This document shows, one piece after another, positions 10,690 to 23,800 of a stretch of 64,000 nucleotides of DNA; the stretch's first letter is position 1; every line of letters starts with the position of its first letter. The position numbers and the translations under genes were made by a program. Source of the DNA: Sordaria brevicollis (Eukaryota; Ascomycota; Sordariomycetes; Sordariales; Sordariaceae); the NCBI GenBank assembly GCA_033439795.1, contig JAUTDP010000006.1, positions 558,001-622,000 on the forward strand, in the 5' to 3' direction. The notes beneath the pieces were generated by a model that was given only the letters and a program-made list of their open reading frames with translations, was not told the DNA's origin and did no database searches.

Positions 10690-13600
10690 AGTGTTCCCAG
10701 ATAAGCTAGAAGGTTGAAGTAGACTGCATGGACAATCAGTGTCCAATGTTCTTTGACCTCTTGAGTCAGTCTATAACCGCGCGCATGGCATTATCTTTGC
10801 GAAGATGAACATTTGCGAACCACATCTCACATCTCGGCACTTATTAACCCGAGCTATGCCACCTTTTCCTACCCTGGCCCTTTCAAGACGGGAAGACCGG
10901 GAAGACGGGCCCTTACACACATAAGGCGCATTAGGCGACCCTATGCAAGATAGATCATCGGCCGGAACTGTACCGGCCGAACTTGTCGTTGCTTGTTTTT
11001 TATGCAATTGCACAGACTACGTACCTAGCAAACTATCCAGACTTGTCACTACGTCCTATGGTGGGAAGCAATAGGAAGGTAGGGTGTTGAGTTTATGTGA
11101 TGAGATCTCCTCCTCGGGCCTAGGTCAATATCGCTTGCCTTTCTGTTTTGTTTAACGCTTGTGTAACGCTCGGTTAAAGAGGGCATCTGGTTATGCCTAG
11201 ATCTATGGTACGTAGGATCGGATCATGATGAAGCCGAACAAAGTACTTTCTTTCACCTAATTATTGAGTAAGCGGAGGGATCGCAAATATGTTCCCACTC
11301 GTCCTGAAGAAACCATTCTGTATGTTTTCGTAATGGATCTAGGGTGTTTGTCTCGCTCCTGTCTAGAAAGATGAGGGAGAAAACCGCTCCGGTTCCATGT
11401 CGCTGCCTCGGCCCGAGGATGCCCCAGAGTCTACTCGTCTTATAGACGTTGTAGATAGGCTATCTGATGAACCCATGATGACGAAGGGTGAGAGACACTG
11501 AAATAAACAAGTTTCGGCAATAACTGGCTAGTATTGTAGGGTTTTCAGGATGGCGTTGTTTCAGAGGTTTCGATTGAGGTTACACCCAGTCAATGGTGCT
11601 TCCTGGATATACTTCCTTCAAAGACCTCTCCGCTTTTGGTGGGTAAAGACTCGAAAGTGAGACGATGAAGTTATGAGATGACAACATGCCACTCCGCTCT
11701 GGACTTCCGTTTACATCTCCCTGCATGCTTGTGAGTAAGAATAATAAGAAACCAGAACATGGGAAAGAGAAGAGATGAGTGTGATATCTAAAGACCCGCT
11801 GAAAAAGCAATTTGACTTGCAGTAGTTGACAGGGATACGGAGCTAACTCCGGCATGTTCTTTCTGCTCAAGTTCGTGTACACCTTCAGTTCCACCGACTT
11901 AACTCAACCTGGAGCTTCTTGCAGGTGGATCCGTGAAAGAGACGACGAGAAAGACGCTCGTATCTGATCGTGATCGGTATGTACAGGCGCCGCCCTTTCG
12001 TAGTGTAAAAAAATTCCGAATCGGGTCAAGCACACATATCAGAGAACCGTTATGGAAGTCAGCAGTGTTCGTCCCATTATGACCATCATTCATCCCATCC
12101 ATGGTTCAGTCTCTTCCAAGTCTCATCCGTTACAAAGAATTGTATAAGTCAAACAAGCTTTCTACATGCACATAACGACATAGCAACGTCGTTATCTGTC
12201 ACTGTCTGTCCGTCTCTCTGTCTTTGCCCGTTACCATGGTTCGGCTCCTACTTTGTCCGCAACATCGGTTATTTTAGCGAAAGTAAATGCCCACCGTACA
12301 GTCACGGGCCTTCATCCCGGCATTCCTGAATTCCGCCCTTCCATCATGTAACAGCTAAATGTACGTAGCTCCGGCCGAAGTTCCAGAAGCGCGTAAGGCT
12401 AGGAAGCAAACCTTTCCAGTATGTGACACATACCAGTTCAAGTGGAAGCTGTCCTCGATATTGATGATGGTGGATGGGTGGGGTAAAGATGAGAAATGGA
12501 AGAGCTCCCCCTCCCCTCCCCACCAAAAGGTACTGCAATCTCCAAGCTAAGCACATGTTGCATACATATAGAAGTACCATATCATGTACCGGTACATTGG
12601 CCATGCCATGCCATGCCATCGTCGTTCGGTCGCTTGTAAGAGCCGTTAGCCCGTTAGTTGCGTCGTAGTGGACGTGGTATTGTACCTGCTTGAGCGAGCT
12701 GCAGCACACCACCTCACTCGCACCACTCGTACATACGTACCACACCAACTCCCAACTCAGTAGCCGGAGTATAAGCGGCTCCTATCAGGCTTCAAGAATT
12801 CCGCTTTCGAGCTTTTGAGCTTGGAGCTTCCCTTGGAGCTTCGAAGCTTCTTTCCAATACCTTAACAGCGGACTGCAGTAAGCCGCTTTACAGTACAATC
12901 CCATTACCACAACACCACCTCACCACAACCTCGATGATAGTGCACCGGTGCAGGGATCCAAATGCAAAACAGCGGCGTGGCCTGCGGGCCTTCTAGCGCT
13001 ATGCAAGCCAAAGCAGATCGGGATCTAGCGCCTAGCGTCATGCACGAGAACGCTGTAACGGAAGCTTGATGTGGGACTGGTTGGCGGCTTCATGTTTACG
13101 GCGAGCTTTTGACTTGCATTGGAACTTTTCTCTCTCTTTTGATCAGTTCTTTGCGGATATCTCTGTCCCTCAAGTCCAACGTCGGCACCATGAGCGTTGG
13201 TTATCAGAGCGGGACTTCACGTATGGCTTGATAACACACTGACTTGGCGCCTCAGACTCTACGGCGTCAAAGTTTCAGAGGCGGAACCAACAGCGCTCTT
13301 GTCTCATCAGTTCGGCGACAACTCGGTCACTGTCGCTGTCGCTCAGAGATAGGTATGCTGGGCAGGAAGTCTGGTAACATGTGGCATGGACTTTCAAACT
13401 CGGTGAGAGAACCTCGAGTTGCACGAACAGCAATTCGGTGGGCGAGGAAGGGTTTAACGAATCCGAAACGAAATGACTGTGCAAGTTCGGAGATATGCCG
13501 TATAAGGCAAGTGAATAGAGCACAAAATTTTCTCAGAGGACTCGGTGAGGTGACGGACGGAGTAATTGAAACAAGGATTCATGCTTTACCTCGGGATTAA

Positions 13601-15700
13601 AGTGCTTACTACATACCTAGGTGAAGGTGAACGAGATAAGCGGGAAGGTGTTATTGTTAGGGTGATCACTAACACTAACACTTAACACACCACGACGGAG
13701 TTGCCGGATTCGTTAACGTGTAGTTGAGCTAACAATGGTAGACATACGCTAACAGCTGGAAAGTACCGAGATGCCGCGGTCAACCAACAATCGAACTCGG
13801 AATGAAGATCATGGGATGGATGCGAGAGAATCACAAGTAGAGAAAAAGGGATTTGAGAAAAGAACAAGGTTCTCTTGGTGAAATTTCCCCCCCAAAGTTG
13901 ATCACGTAAATATGGTATTTCACTTGGTCCTGACAGTTTGAGTCCGCTTAGTCCGTTGGTGATCCGTTAAGATGCCGGTTACCAGTATCACCCCCCCTCG
14001 CTCGGTGTTTTTTTCTTCGGGTTTTTTTTCTTCATGTTTTCTTTTCTTCAATCGATGGAGAATTATGTTGCAAAACACAAGATATTCATTCTTGTCTCTA
14101 TCACTTCTATTATCTGCTTGACCAGTTCGTGAACCTCAAGGGCAAACATTCAAGCACCACATGCCCGAAGAGTTGCTATCGTTATCGGCCGTAGATAAAT
14201 CGGTAGGATACATGGAGGGTTTCATCAACCCAGCACAGCGTATTCCAGAAACATGAAGATTATGAAGAAGCTATCCAAGCAATTTCATTTTCGCAGTTTA
14301 GTTCACGGATTCCCCGAGATTTCCCGGCATCTCGCCGGTACAGGTGCGCGCGCGACGAGGTCGCGGGAAAAGCGGAACTCCCATCACCGCCTTCTGCTTA
14401 TCCTTCCCGACCTGCCTCTAGGATTGCAAACATCCATTCTTCCACGATACGGCTTCCATTCCTTCCATTGTCCCGTGCCCGCAGACGGGGGCGGGCGCGG
14501 TATGCAGTCTGGAAAACGCCGTGCAACGTGTCTCCCGTCCGGCGGGGGGTCTGCCCGTCTGGTACTGGGTTTCTTTCGTCCGCCTCTTCAGTCCCGTCTT
14601 CCCCATAATCCCAGTACTCTGCGCTCGCTCGCTGTCCAAGGGCAACGAAGTTCCCCACAGGATCGGGGGTCCTGGGGAAGCTGGGATGCAACTTCCGGTG
14701 TATATGGCATCGCATGGGGAGGATGTCAGGTCCCGAATCGGTGGGTTTTGGGCAGGACAATATCGGGAGCTGCATGTTGGAAATCTCAAATGAACGCTAT
14801 CCAAAGAAATGCAAACATATCTTGAAGAAGGGCAGTCGGTTTCGAAGTCCTGACGTTTCCTGCCCAAAACGGTATCGGTATCAGTGGTAGTGCAGAGGAA
14901 ACTGACTAGTGGCAACTTCAGACTTGCCTCTCCTGGGAGGCGGACGGAAAGTACCATGCAGATTAAAACACATGGTGTTTTCCCCATGTGATGATCTTCC
15001 TACGCGATATGGTAGACAGATGGGCGACTATTATCCAGTCTGTGTGCGGTCTAACCATTTTCTCCCATGCACATCTGATAACAAGGAAGATGTGTGGGAA
15101 ACAAACGTCTAAACTTGCCCTTCCGTCCGTCTCTTGTGTTTTGCATGCCTTGCCTTTGTGTGTCATCGGTAGTTGTCGTCTTTGGCACGTGTAACAATGT
15201 GGCTTGTCTTTGTCTAATTCCACCTGTTAATTTTCGAATTGAGCCTCATCGTAGGTAGTCTCGGACATAACACTTGAGGTGAGGTGCCCGTTTCAGATGC
15301 TGCATGCAGAGCTCTGTAATGGGAAACTCTAGTCTCTGAGCACAGACCACCCCACAACGACACTCTACCCCACCCTAGGAACTGGGTGGGTCTCCGCGAA
15401 CGAAGTGGTATCCCTGGGCGCTGATTGGTTATGTGGGTGTTGGAGTGGGGGTGGTGGGGCAGCGCCCGGGGGTGCCGTTTCGGAGGTAGGTAGGTCTGAG
15501 AACTGAGACTAGGGAAACTCGAGGGCTGTTCACGTTACCACTGTAAGTTAATGTTACTACCAAGAATTGTCAGTCAGCCCTAGAACTAGATCCTGTTGCG
15601 GTGTGACACCCTTGCTTCCTCTCCTTTTTGTTCAATTCTAGCCGGAATTGAATCACTTCACCTAGCACAATCAAACGAAGGAATCGCTGGAGAGCTTTAT
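10690..15700. other. Gene-poor stretch, no recognisable gene
   Basis: About 5 kb of ordinary base composition follows the oxidase pseudogene. Open frames up to 190 codons exist (for example 14,253-14,825) but overlap equally long frames on the other strand and resemble nothing I know. Small repeats include three CCATG units at 12,601-12,615, poly-C near 13,887 and 13,990, and T runs at 14,006-14,050. No tRNA, 5S rRNA or transposon ends were found by eye. Confidence 0.5.
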
Positions 15701-15707
15701 TGCTCTG

Positions 15708-15846
<139 letters not shown>

Positions 15847-15878
15847 TTGTGTTCTGTGCTATATTATTAGAAAATTTA

Positions 15879-16045
15879 CTCGTCGGTTAGGGGTATAAAC
15901 TAAGGCCGTGTGGGGCCTACCTTTAGGGGCCCGCGTTCGCTAAGCCAACCTCCTTTCCTCGTCCCTTTAAGAGTCGGGATTTTTACCTATAACGCGCAAA
16001 TTCTATAACGCTCCAAAATTAATAATTTACTATAACTTTATTAAT
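15879..16045 (+). repeat. Left terminal inverted repeat of the Fot1-type element
   Basis: It pairs with the complement of 19,030-19,171. Against the right copy it has a ~30-base insertion after GGTTAGG. From about 15,965 inward it carries transitions such as CTGTAAC to CTATAAC, CTCTGAGAG to CTTTAAGAG and CAGAATCT to CAAAATTA. These are the changes RIP makes on either strand. The outer 80 bases are spared. Confidence 0.85.
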
Positions 16046-18428
16046 TCTTTATACAACTACTTATAAATACCTTTATTTTATTCGTCTCGTCAAACTCTAT
16101 TTATTATATATTTTATTATACCTATTTTCAATTTAAATATTACATCCTATACGGAGAAGGCCGCTTGCTACTTCTTAATACGCTAAATCACTACCGTAAC
16201 CCGTACAATTACCTCTCGGTTAAAATCTAATATTAAAGCTAAGAATAAAGGAAAAACTATATATAAAACCGCTAACGAATTTTTTAATATTAGCGAAATT
16301 ATCGTTAATATATATATAATACTTATTAAAGAAGGGAAGCTTCTTCTTATTAATATAAATACCTATAAATTTACTATTCTAATAAAAGAGGAAGATAAGG
16401 CCCTTAATATCGTAGTCTAAATCGCTAACCGTAATATATTCCTATTAAATAATATTATCCTTACGAAATTAGCGAATTAATTACGTACTTCACGATTAAA
16501 CCCTCCCTTTATTAAATTATATAAGGTATAATTTTAAAACTAATGTAAATAATACCTAAAATTCGAATTTAAAGGGGTTAGTTTTAAAAACGTAAAACGT
16601 ATAAATGTAGAAGGATAATTAGAAAGCCTTAAAAATTAATTCAAAGAGGTAAAAACTATATATAATAATTTTAATATTAAGGAAGAGAATATATAGAATA
16701 TAAATAAGTCTCCTTTCTAAATAGGGGAAATAAAAGGGATTATAAAAGTAAGTATATTCCATTTATTATTTTTAATTATATTAGTTTACTAGGGTTTATT
16801 ATATTAATTAATATATTAATAGGTATTATTTATAAAAAATCGAATAAAAATAAAGCGTATTATTTTTAACCTTAATAATAAAGAAAATTTTACTACTATT
16901 AATACTATATCCGCCGCCGCTAAAAATATACCCTCTTTTTTTATATTTAAAGTATAAATTATAGTAAATTAACGTTAAATAATATTAATCCAATATAATT
17001 AGCCTTAATTTAATTTATTATATAAATATAGGGTAATATATAAATAAACTATAAGGTTAATTTAAATATAATTATAATTAATATTGCGACTAGTTATAAT
17101 AATGCTTATCGAATATTATAATAAATACGCTATTTTAATAAATATTCCTTTAAATTATCCCCCTCCTTTAACGGCTATACTATAGATTAATAATTTAATT
17201 TATCCTTAAATTATCCTCCTCCCTTCGAGAAATTTGAAAACGAAGTTATTACGGTTAATATATTAATAAAACCTAAAGTATATAAAATATTATTTATAAA
17301 CGGATTTGAAATATATAAAAACTTTAATATATTATAATATTACGCCGCTTTTAATATTATTCTAATAACGTTACCTTTATATACGAATTATATCTTATAA
17401 TTATTAGATATAAATGTTTATTAAATTATTAAAAAGGTTTATTAGAAGGCTTTAATGGATAAAATTATTAATAATATTATAATTATTAATCGTATTATTT
17501 TTTTAAATAATTAGAAGAAGGTTAAAGAGGTTAAATTTATACGTAATAATATTTATAAAGGATAGGAAAAAATAAGCCTTTAACTATTTAAACTTAGTAC
17601 GTTCGTTATTGTTATTTATATAATAATATATTTATAATTAATATTTCTTTATTTTTAAACGTGCTATTTAATTAATTACGAAAATTTATTAAAGCCCAAT
17701 AAGAATTTTTATTCTTTAACTGTTTTAAAGCTATAACCCCCTATAAAGTACTACGTATTTTCGAATCCCTTGTTATTTAAAAACGTTTCGATATCGTTAA
17801 CTCCCCGCTTAAAAAGAGCGTTAATAACGCTAAAATAGCTCTTAAAATCTCTATTAATAGTTAAAAGTTATTATTTGAATAATAAGAGTTTTAATAATAC
17901 CGTATCGAGGCGGAGGTATAGAAGTAGAACCCGCGGCGCTATATTACTATAAGTAATAGGGCGTATATAAAGGAGGTTTTAAATATTAAAGTAGCCGTTA
18001 AAGCTTTATTCGATATAGAAGAAGGTTTAAAGGAGATTTAGCGAATAAATATAACTTTTATAAAAAAGGTTATATTCGATAAGAATTTTAGTTTTAAATA
18101 ATAATTATTACGTAAACCCTAGGGTAAGAAAAAAAAAGGTTTTATTATTAATAAGGCTCTTATTTTTAATAAAAATAGTTTTATATTTATTACGAAGGAT
18201 AACTTAAAGTATAAACGAACTTTCTATATTAAAAAGGGATAGGAAAAGGCTAAAAATAATAATGCCCGTCGTACTTATTTTGCTAATTTATAAGGATAAG
18301 ATTTTAATTTCTATATTCTTAAAATAAAAGTATAAAAGGTAATATAATTAAAATAAAATATAAAGGCATTCTTAGTTAATTTCGAGGATAAAGAGGATTA
18401 GCGGTTCGAAGAAATAGGAAAGATTATA

Positions 18429-18890
18429 TTGCCTTTAATATATAAGGATTACGTACCTTTTAAAACCTATAGTAAAAAGAGGGTAAGGAAATTATATAAG
18501 GGTAATTCTTTTTCGGTAGAAATTATTTTAAGTAATAAGAGTATAGAAGAGTTCTTAATACTCTTAACTTTATTAAAATACCTTTATTTAATTATTAAGA
18601 AAGTAATAGAAATAAGACCTTCTTTTATTAAATTAATAATATTAATACCCTATCCTCTTTATAAAAAGGCGAAGTTTATACCTTTTAAGAAGGGGAAGGA
18701 GAAGGTAATTATAGACTTTGAAGATAAGGAGGCTATAGTAATTATAACGGTAGTAGGTAAGAAGTTGGAGGTACTTATTAGTTGTGTACGTATTATTATT
18801 ATTATACTTATTGAGGAATTTAGTAATTCTAAGGGTATTAATGTGGATAAAGGTAGGGAATTTAAATTTGAATTGGAAATTATTATATAA
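18429..18890 (+). other. Open frame of 153 codons inside the Fot1-type element
   Basis: This Lys/Ile-rich frame lies downstream of the transposase remnant, inside the element. It is open although the flanking RIP-mutated sequence is full of TAA and TAG. I recognise no domain. It is probably the mutated tail of the transposase gene or of a second element-borne gene. The Lys/Ile bias simply reflects A+T content, so I do not call it a functional gene. Confidence 0.35.
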
Positions 18891-19029
18891 GCGGTGGCGT
18901 ATACGGGCTACCTATAGTTTTTTAATATTATAATAATATATTACGACTTTTTTTTCAATAAAAAAGTAGTATTACTAAATAGAGCCAGTCTTTACGAATA
19001 ATTTGGTCATTTTAGTATATTTTTTGGTT

Positions 19030-19171
19030 GGGTTTTGGTGGAGTTGTTGTGATGTGTAGATTCTGGAGCGTTACAGAGCTTGCGCGTTACAGGTAAAAAT
19101 CCCGACTCTCAGAGGGACGAGGAGAGGAGGTTGGCTGGCCCCGCCCAATATCCCAACACCTAACCGACGAG
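19030..19171 (-). repeat. Right terminal inverted repeat, spared by RIP
   Basis: The right arm keeps normal composition and intact CpA/TpG (GATGTGTAG, TTACAGAGC, TTACAGG), whereas the left arm shows TpA at the same places. The change from RIP-mutated to normal sequence occurs near 18,990-19,010. The arm therefore approximates the ancestral terminal sequence. Confidence 0.85.
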
Positions 19172-19173
19172 TA

Positions 19174-20668
19174 GAAGCGGTCTAGGTCAACCTGTCAATG
19201 ACCGGAGCGCCTAGTGAGATACAGGTGATCATGGAGATAAAAGGAAACTGCTGGCGTTTTGTGATCTTACAAATGTCTATGTCAGACGAAAGATCATCAA
19301 CTGCTTGGCCTGAAGTCTGCTCGGACTCTATAAGTTATGTTACACAGAAAAGGGTAAACTCGGGCTTTGATGAAAATTAGCTTGAGATGTAATTGGTGAG
19401 GGGCTAGTGCTGAGCTCAAGGAAGTTATAGACTATGGTAAGTGATAATAGTTAGCCGTGACGAGGTTATTGGTTACACAAGGTCTGATCAAGGGACTTTG
19501 CACCTACCTAAAACTGTCTAAAAGCGCAGTTATATGCTAGAGGTATCGTATACGGTACTTGAACATCTAGCCCTTTTGGGAAGTCCGATGCAGCACGCCC
19601 TCAAATACCCGAGTCACAAAAAACACTATAGCTCTATCGGACCGTTATTCAGTCATTGCTATTTCCATTCCATCTACCTTTTTCGCGTTTCTCGATCTTC
19701 CTAGCCCGTACCGGGGTATTTCCTTCATGACCACCCTGGTCTATTCCTTCTATACACACGTCGATCAACCCAAACAAATGAAAAGTAAAGAAAAATGAAC
19801 CCGTAACCTTATCCCTCCTTAGGAACTTGCCCTATGAACGTCTAACCACGTCTAACCATCAAAGCCCTGAAAATTCCTTCTATCATATGAAAGTTGTTTG
19901 TCTTCTTTGGCGTGTGCCACAACGTGTAACCATAAATCGTCGCAAATGGTAAAGGAAAACAAGCCAAAAGGGGTAGCAGAAGGGGTCCAGCAATCACCCG
20001 TGGATCCGGCCGGTAACCTAGTAAAGCTCCTTCTGGAAAACTTCACAGCTTGTTCGTCCCCGCAAGAAGTATAACTGAGTGACTGGCAGCGAATGGGTGC
20101 AAGATCCAGCACTAGTTGGCATAGGTATTTCCGAGCATAGCACACTCTCCCAGCATGTATCCGCCACCCTAGGAGCGGCCGTAATGCCATGCCGGCAAGG
20201 AAAGCGTGTATGTGTACTGTATACCATCGAAATGAACGAGAGGGAAGGGGAAAATATCTTAAAGTGAACCGCGATGCTGCGCAATGATCATGGTATGACG
20301 ACGGCCGTTAGGTCCTCAAGTGGTATTGTCAAGCAACGGTCGCCAAGAGAAGAAACAAAGTCATCGTGGGTGTTGTCTTGGGTCATCTTGGGGTCGTTCG
20401 TTGCCGCAGGCGGCGTTTGTCCCGGCGCCCAGAGATATTGATCTGGGGAAATGCCAACAGCCTGCCGTAAACACAAATTAGCTTCCAAACGGGAACCAGC
20501 AGAGACAGAGACACTTTTCACTTTATGATACTTACCCGCGATTGTAACAGACTAACCAGCCAAAGCCAAAAAAAATAATCCCCAAGGCACACCTATCAAA
20601 GCCGATTCCTACGCGGCACCGCAAACCTCTCAGAGGCTTGAATCTGTCGGCCCGGGGCGGAAGCAGGC
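19174..20668. other. Non-coding stretch right of the transposon
   Basis: Sequence returns to ordinary composition immediately after the TA duplication. Only short open frames with no recognisable product are present; no RNA gene or repeat stood out. Confidence 0.45.
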
Positions 20669-20866
20669 TTAAGCAGCCCCGCCAATGCAAGGACGGCAGG
20701 TTCTGATCTTGCAGTATCTGCATTCGAAGATGCATTGGAGGGGTCCTGTGTGGCATAGCTGGCATGTCCATTGGATCAAGGTACTCTCCGATTTGATCAG
20801 TACAAACTCGTGCGCGCAGCCGTTTGCAAGTGCCATTGTGGTAGTCTGATATGGCTGTATCGTCAC
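20669..20866 (-). CDS. Possible small Cys-rich (CxxC) fungal protein
   Basis: This 65-codon frame contains a regular metal-binding-like pattern: a Cys-His pair (GCAHEF), then WTCQLCHTGP, then ECRYCKIRTCRPC near the C-terminus. I associate this Cys arrangement (WxCxxC-GP-ECxYCKxxxCRxC) with a group of small uncharacterised Sordariomycete proteins or C-terminal tails. The start is uncertain: Met1 at 20,866 or Met11 (MALANG) are both possible, and upstream exons may exist. There is no neighbour within several kilobases. The function is unknown; a zinc-binding fold is inferred from the four Cys pairs only. Confidence 0.42.
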   Translation of the reverse strand: MTIQPYQTTTMALANGCAHEFVLIKSESTLIQWTCQLCHTGPLQCIFECRYCKIRTCRPCIGGAA

Positions 20867-23800
20867 TCGAAAAAGGGAAGACAGCTCAAAAGCGAGCTAG
20901 TTGGTAGGTTGCCAAAGGGAGATTCGAAGAGCCGATGTACAGACAAAGCTTCCAGAGCCCGCGACGTGTTCCTCAGTGTATGGGGGATGGTCTTTTCCTG
21001 GACAATGATAGATCCTGACAGAAAGTTAGGAACGAAGACAAAGCCAGAAAACGCCTAGTAGAGTGTTAGGGAGTTTGGAGATGCTCGGTTACCAGAGATC
21101 CCGATATCGATCTTACCTAGTGATGTGGTACAGGGACCGATAAGCGATCTTCCTGAGGCAGCGAATAAGAAAGGCGTAGGTCGGTGAGGTTGGGTGAAGT
21201 TGAGGTGGAAAAGTTCCTGAAGGTTTGCTAGCGACTGCTGATTTTGGCTTCTGGAGGTGGACTGGAAGGGAGGACCCAGGCTAGATATATATTCACAACC
21301 GAGGCAGGTGAGGCTGGAGTGGATGACAACTTGAAGCGCCCACTGTTTGGTAAAGGGCAACGGCCGGTGTTTGTAAGACGTGGAGCTCAGGCTCATTGAC
21401 GGATATGCGAACTTGCAAGTAAACGGAGATGAATGTGCCAGGCCTTTGTCTCTGTGTTTCTCGCCGTTTTGAGGGTCGAGCATGCCTCTAATAAAGCTTG
21501 CACTTTGTCACTGTGGTCCATAAAAGTTAAAGGTGGGAAACGCTTGGATGGCCCAGCGGCATGACGAAGCGTGGTTTCCGAAGCCGAGAAGAAGGGTTCC
21601 TTGGTCCGTTACCGTCCCATAGATATTACACGGGTCCGGAAACTGGGGATGAGGGAGGTAGAGAAGCCGGCCTCGAAACCCACTGGCCTCACGAGTAGCA
21701 GGCCCAAGAGAGTGCTTTTGGTCATGTCCTTGCCGGTTCCATATCTGCAGAGACGGCCAGAAGATCCTGTCAATATCCTCTGCCCACAGACCAGGTACGT
21801 ATAACTGGACTGGAACCACATAAGGCCGGACCCTGGACTTCCACACGTCAGAAGCCGGAGACCGGGGCAGGCCACACGGATGAAAATCAGCAGAGTGATA
21901 ATGATGAGAAGAACTCAAGTTAGGACCAGCCGGCCCCACGAGTTTCCAGTTGCTAGTAGATTGTCCGGATCCACTCCACTCGTTGCTGTCCTTAGCGTAC
22001 CCCTAGCCCGTAGGGTGCATGTTAGAGGACAGGTACCTACGTACACCAGCCCTGTCAAGTACATCGGGTACCGGGTACATGCACTGTCTCCAGGTGGCTT
22101 GAGGAAAGTGGGAACAAGTTGGGGTACAACTCCAACAGGCCTGGGTGCTGGAGGCATCTCGAATCGGCGTTGCATGTGGCAGGGTCATCTCTTGGCGATT
22201 CCCATGCACCGTTACGAACGGCACTTGTGGTGCAGGGTCGGGACTCGACGCATGCCCTGGGCAATTCGTGTCCTAGCTCAGGAGTGGGGTGTTTTGCGAA
22301 CGTCTTCCTATGCTTTCCCGTCACAGTGTCGTCCGTTTCTCGATCACCACATCCAGGTCCTAGTTGATCTGAAGACAACGACAATAACAACGACGGAAGG
22401 ACTCATAGCAGCCAAACAGTCACCAGCCGTTGGTCTCAGCGGCTAGGTCGATACTAGCCGCATTTGAGACGACCTCGAGAAGGGCTGGCGACATATCAGC
22501 CAAGTCGGAGACAGCTGGTCAATCCCGACGGCAACAAGACCGCCAGGATACTTCAACCGGACGGAATAGAAGACTGCACTTGCTCTATTCTTTCCGACGT
22601 GGGAGCCTTGTCCTTATGCCGTCTAGAGACTTCCTCAATCGGGTCCCTTGGCAGAATCATGACCAGTTTGGGAATGTTCATGAATAGCTGGGGGTTATTT
22701 GGGGTATAACAAACCGACTTATCGAGCTGGATTAGCCGTCAACCATGGTTCCGTCCGTTGTTTCGCGCCGTGGCTCTCAACAAGCAAGTCTGGGAACAGA
22801 AACAGGATGGACGACTTGACACTTGACCTATCAACCACCAGACACCGATGCTTTCTCCAAGAGCTGGGAAGGCGCAAGATCCCGAGAGAACAATCAGCGG
22901 CGATCCAGCAGCCAGCCAGGCGGTAAAGAGGAGGGGGTTGTTGGGTTCACCCGGTTCCATTTCCAGCTGTGCAAACGGAACAGCTGTCCTGGATGGAACA
23001 ACGAGAACCAGCCTTGGAAACACTCTAGCGGCAGTTTGACGACACCGCATACGACACGACATCTCTGAGGCGACGTTGTACGAGAGAATACCTTGGATGC
23101 TCTGAAGGAAATCCCAATTCCTTGTCCCGATATCTCCGGCCGGCCACTGGGGCAGACGACGCACGGATGAGGCAGTTGGCCGGCGGTGAGTTCGAGTATG
23201 TTGCATCCCATATGCCAAACTGGAACGCCGTTTTGCTTTGCTTTGACCGTTCGACAGGGGGTCGGTGCGAAGGGTGTGGACGAACTAGACGGGCGTCTTC
23301 AGCCGAGAAGTGTCAACAGCCGACATCCAACGGTACTAGATTGGCGATCAAAATGCCCCAAGGGCTACGGGTAAAGATGCCGCAAGATACACTAACCTTG
23401 TGGTCTAATATCGAAAACCACCCCATGATAGGGTCGGAGGGTGGAAGTGTTGATGGGATGTGCCCCTGGATCTGTGATGGCCAGTCGGACCTCAGCCTGG
23501 TCATGAGAGTCACTCGATGATCTTTCTCTTGCCTTTGCCACCTGATCCGCCGTGTAGAGACCATCACGGCCACGGGAGTGGTGAGGTGGTAGACTGGCGA
23601 TATCGCTTGGATTCCGTCGAAGGTGGACTTGGGAATAGGAGCCGGATGAAACGACTATGACGACGTGGTGCTTGTGTGATGGACCACAATGGCTGGTTCA
23701 GCTTGCCGGCATGTCTTGGATCTTCGAGATAAACCACGGCGGTGATTCCCAAAGGGGATGTTCGGAGTCTGAAGGTGAGAAAACCTTTTTCGAGGTAGTA

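Larger units (their letters stand above)
15879..19171 (+). mobile_element. RIP-mutated Fot1/pogo DNA transposon with TIRs and TA duplication
   Basis: Both ends carry CTCGTCGGTTAGG as an inverted repeat, flanked by TA at 15,877-15,878 and 19,172-19,173, the target duplication of the Tc1/mariner superfamily. The inverted repeats extend about 120 bases inward, sharing for example GCCAACCTCCT and GAGTCGGGATTTTTACCT. With stops ignored, the plus strand reads as a pogo/Fot1 transposase. A helix-turn-helix-like start lies near 16,265, then ENIQNINKSPFQIGE at about 16,680, then TINTISAAAKNIPSFFIFK at about 16,900 (TVIEAISADGxxxPPFIIFKG in the family). The block LPLYTNYIL-LLDINVYQ (HTTHILQPLDVGxFxP) lies near 17,370, then LFKLSTFVI near 17,590. 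Very high TpA and in-frame TAA/TAG show RIP. At 3,293 bp it exceeds a typical 2-kb Fot1, with about 0.9 kb after the transposase. Confidence 0.9.

Noticed and set aside
13244..13600. 118-codon plus-strand frame
   Set aside because: No domain, no conserved pattern, and an overlapping minus-strand frame; not supported.
14253..14987. Overlapping 190- and 189-codon frames on both strands
   Set aside because: No recognisable domain, no splice or start context, and equal openness on both strands suggests chance in GC-richer sequence.
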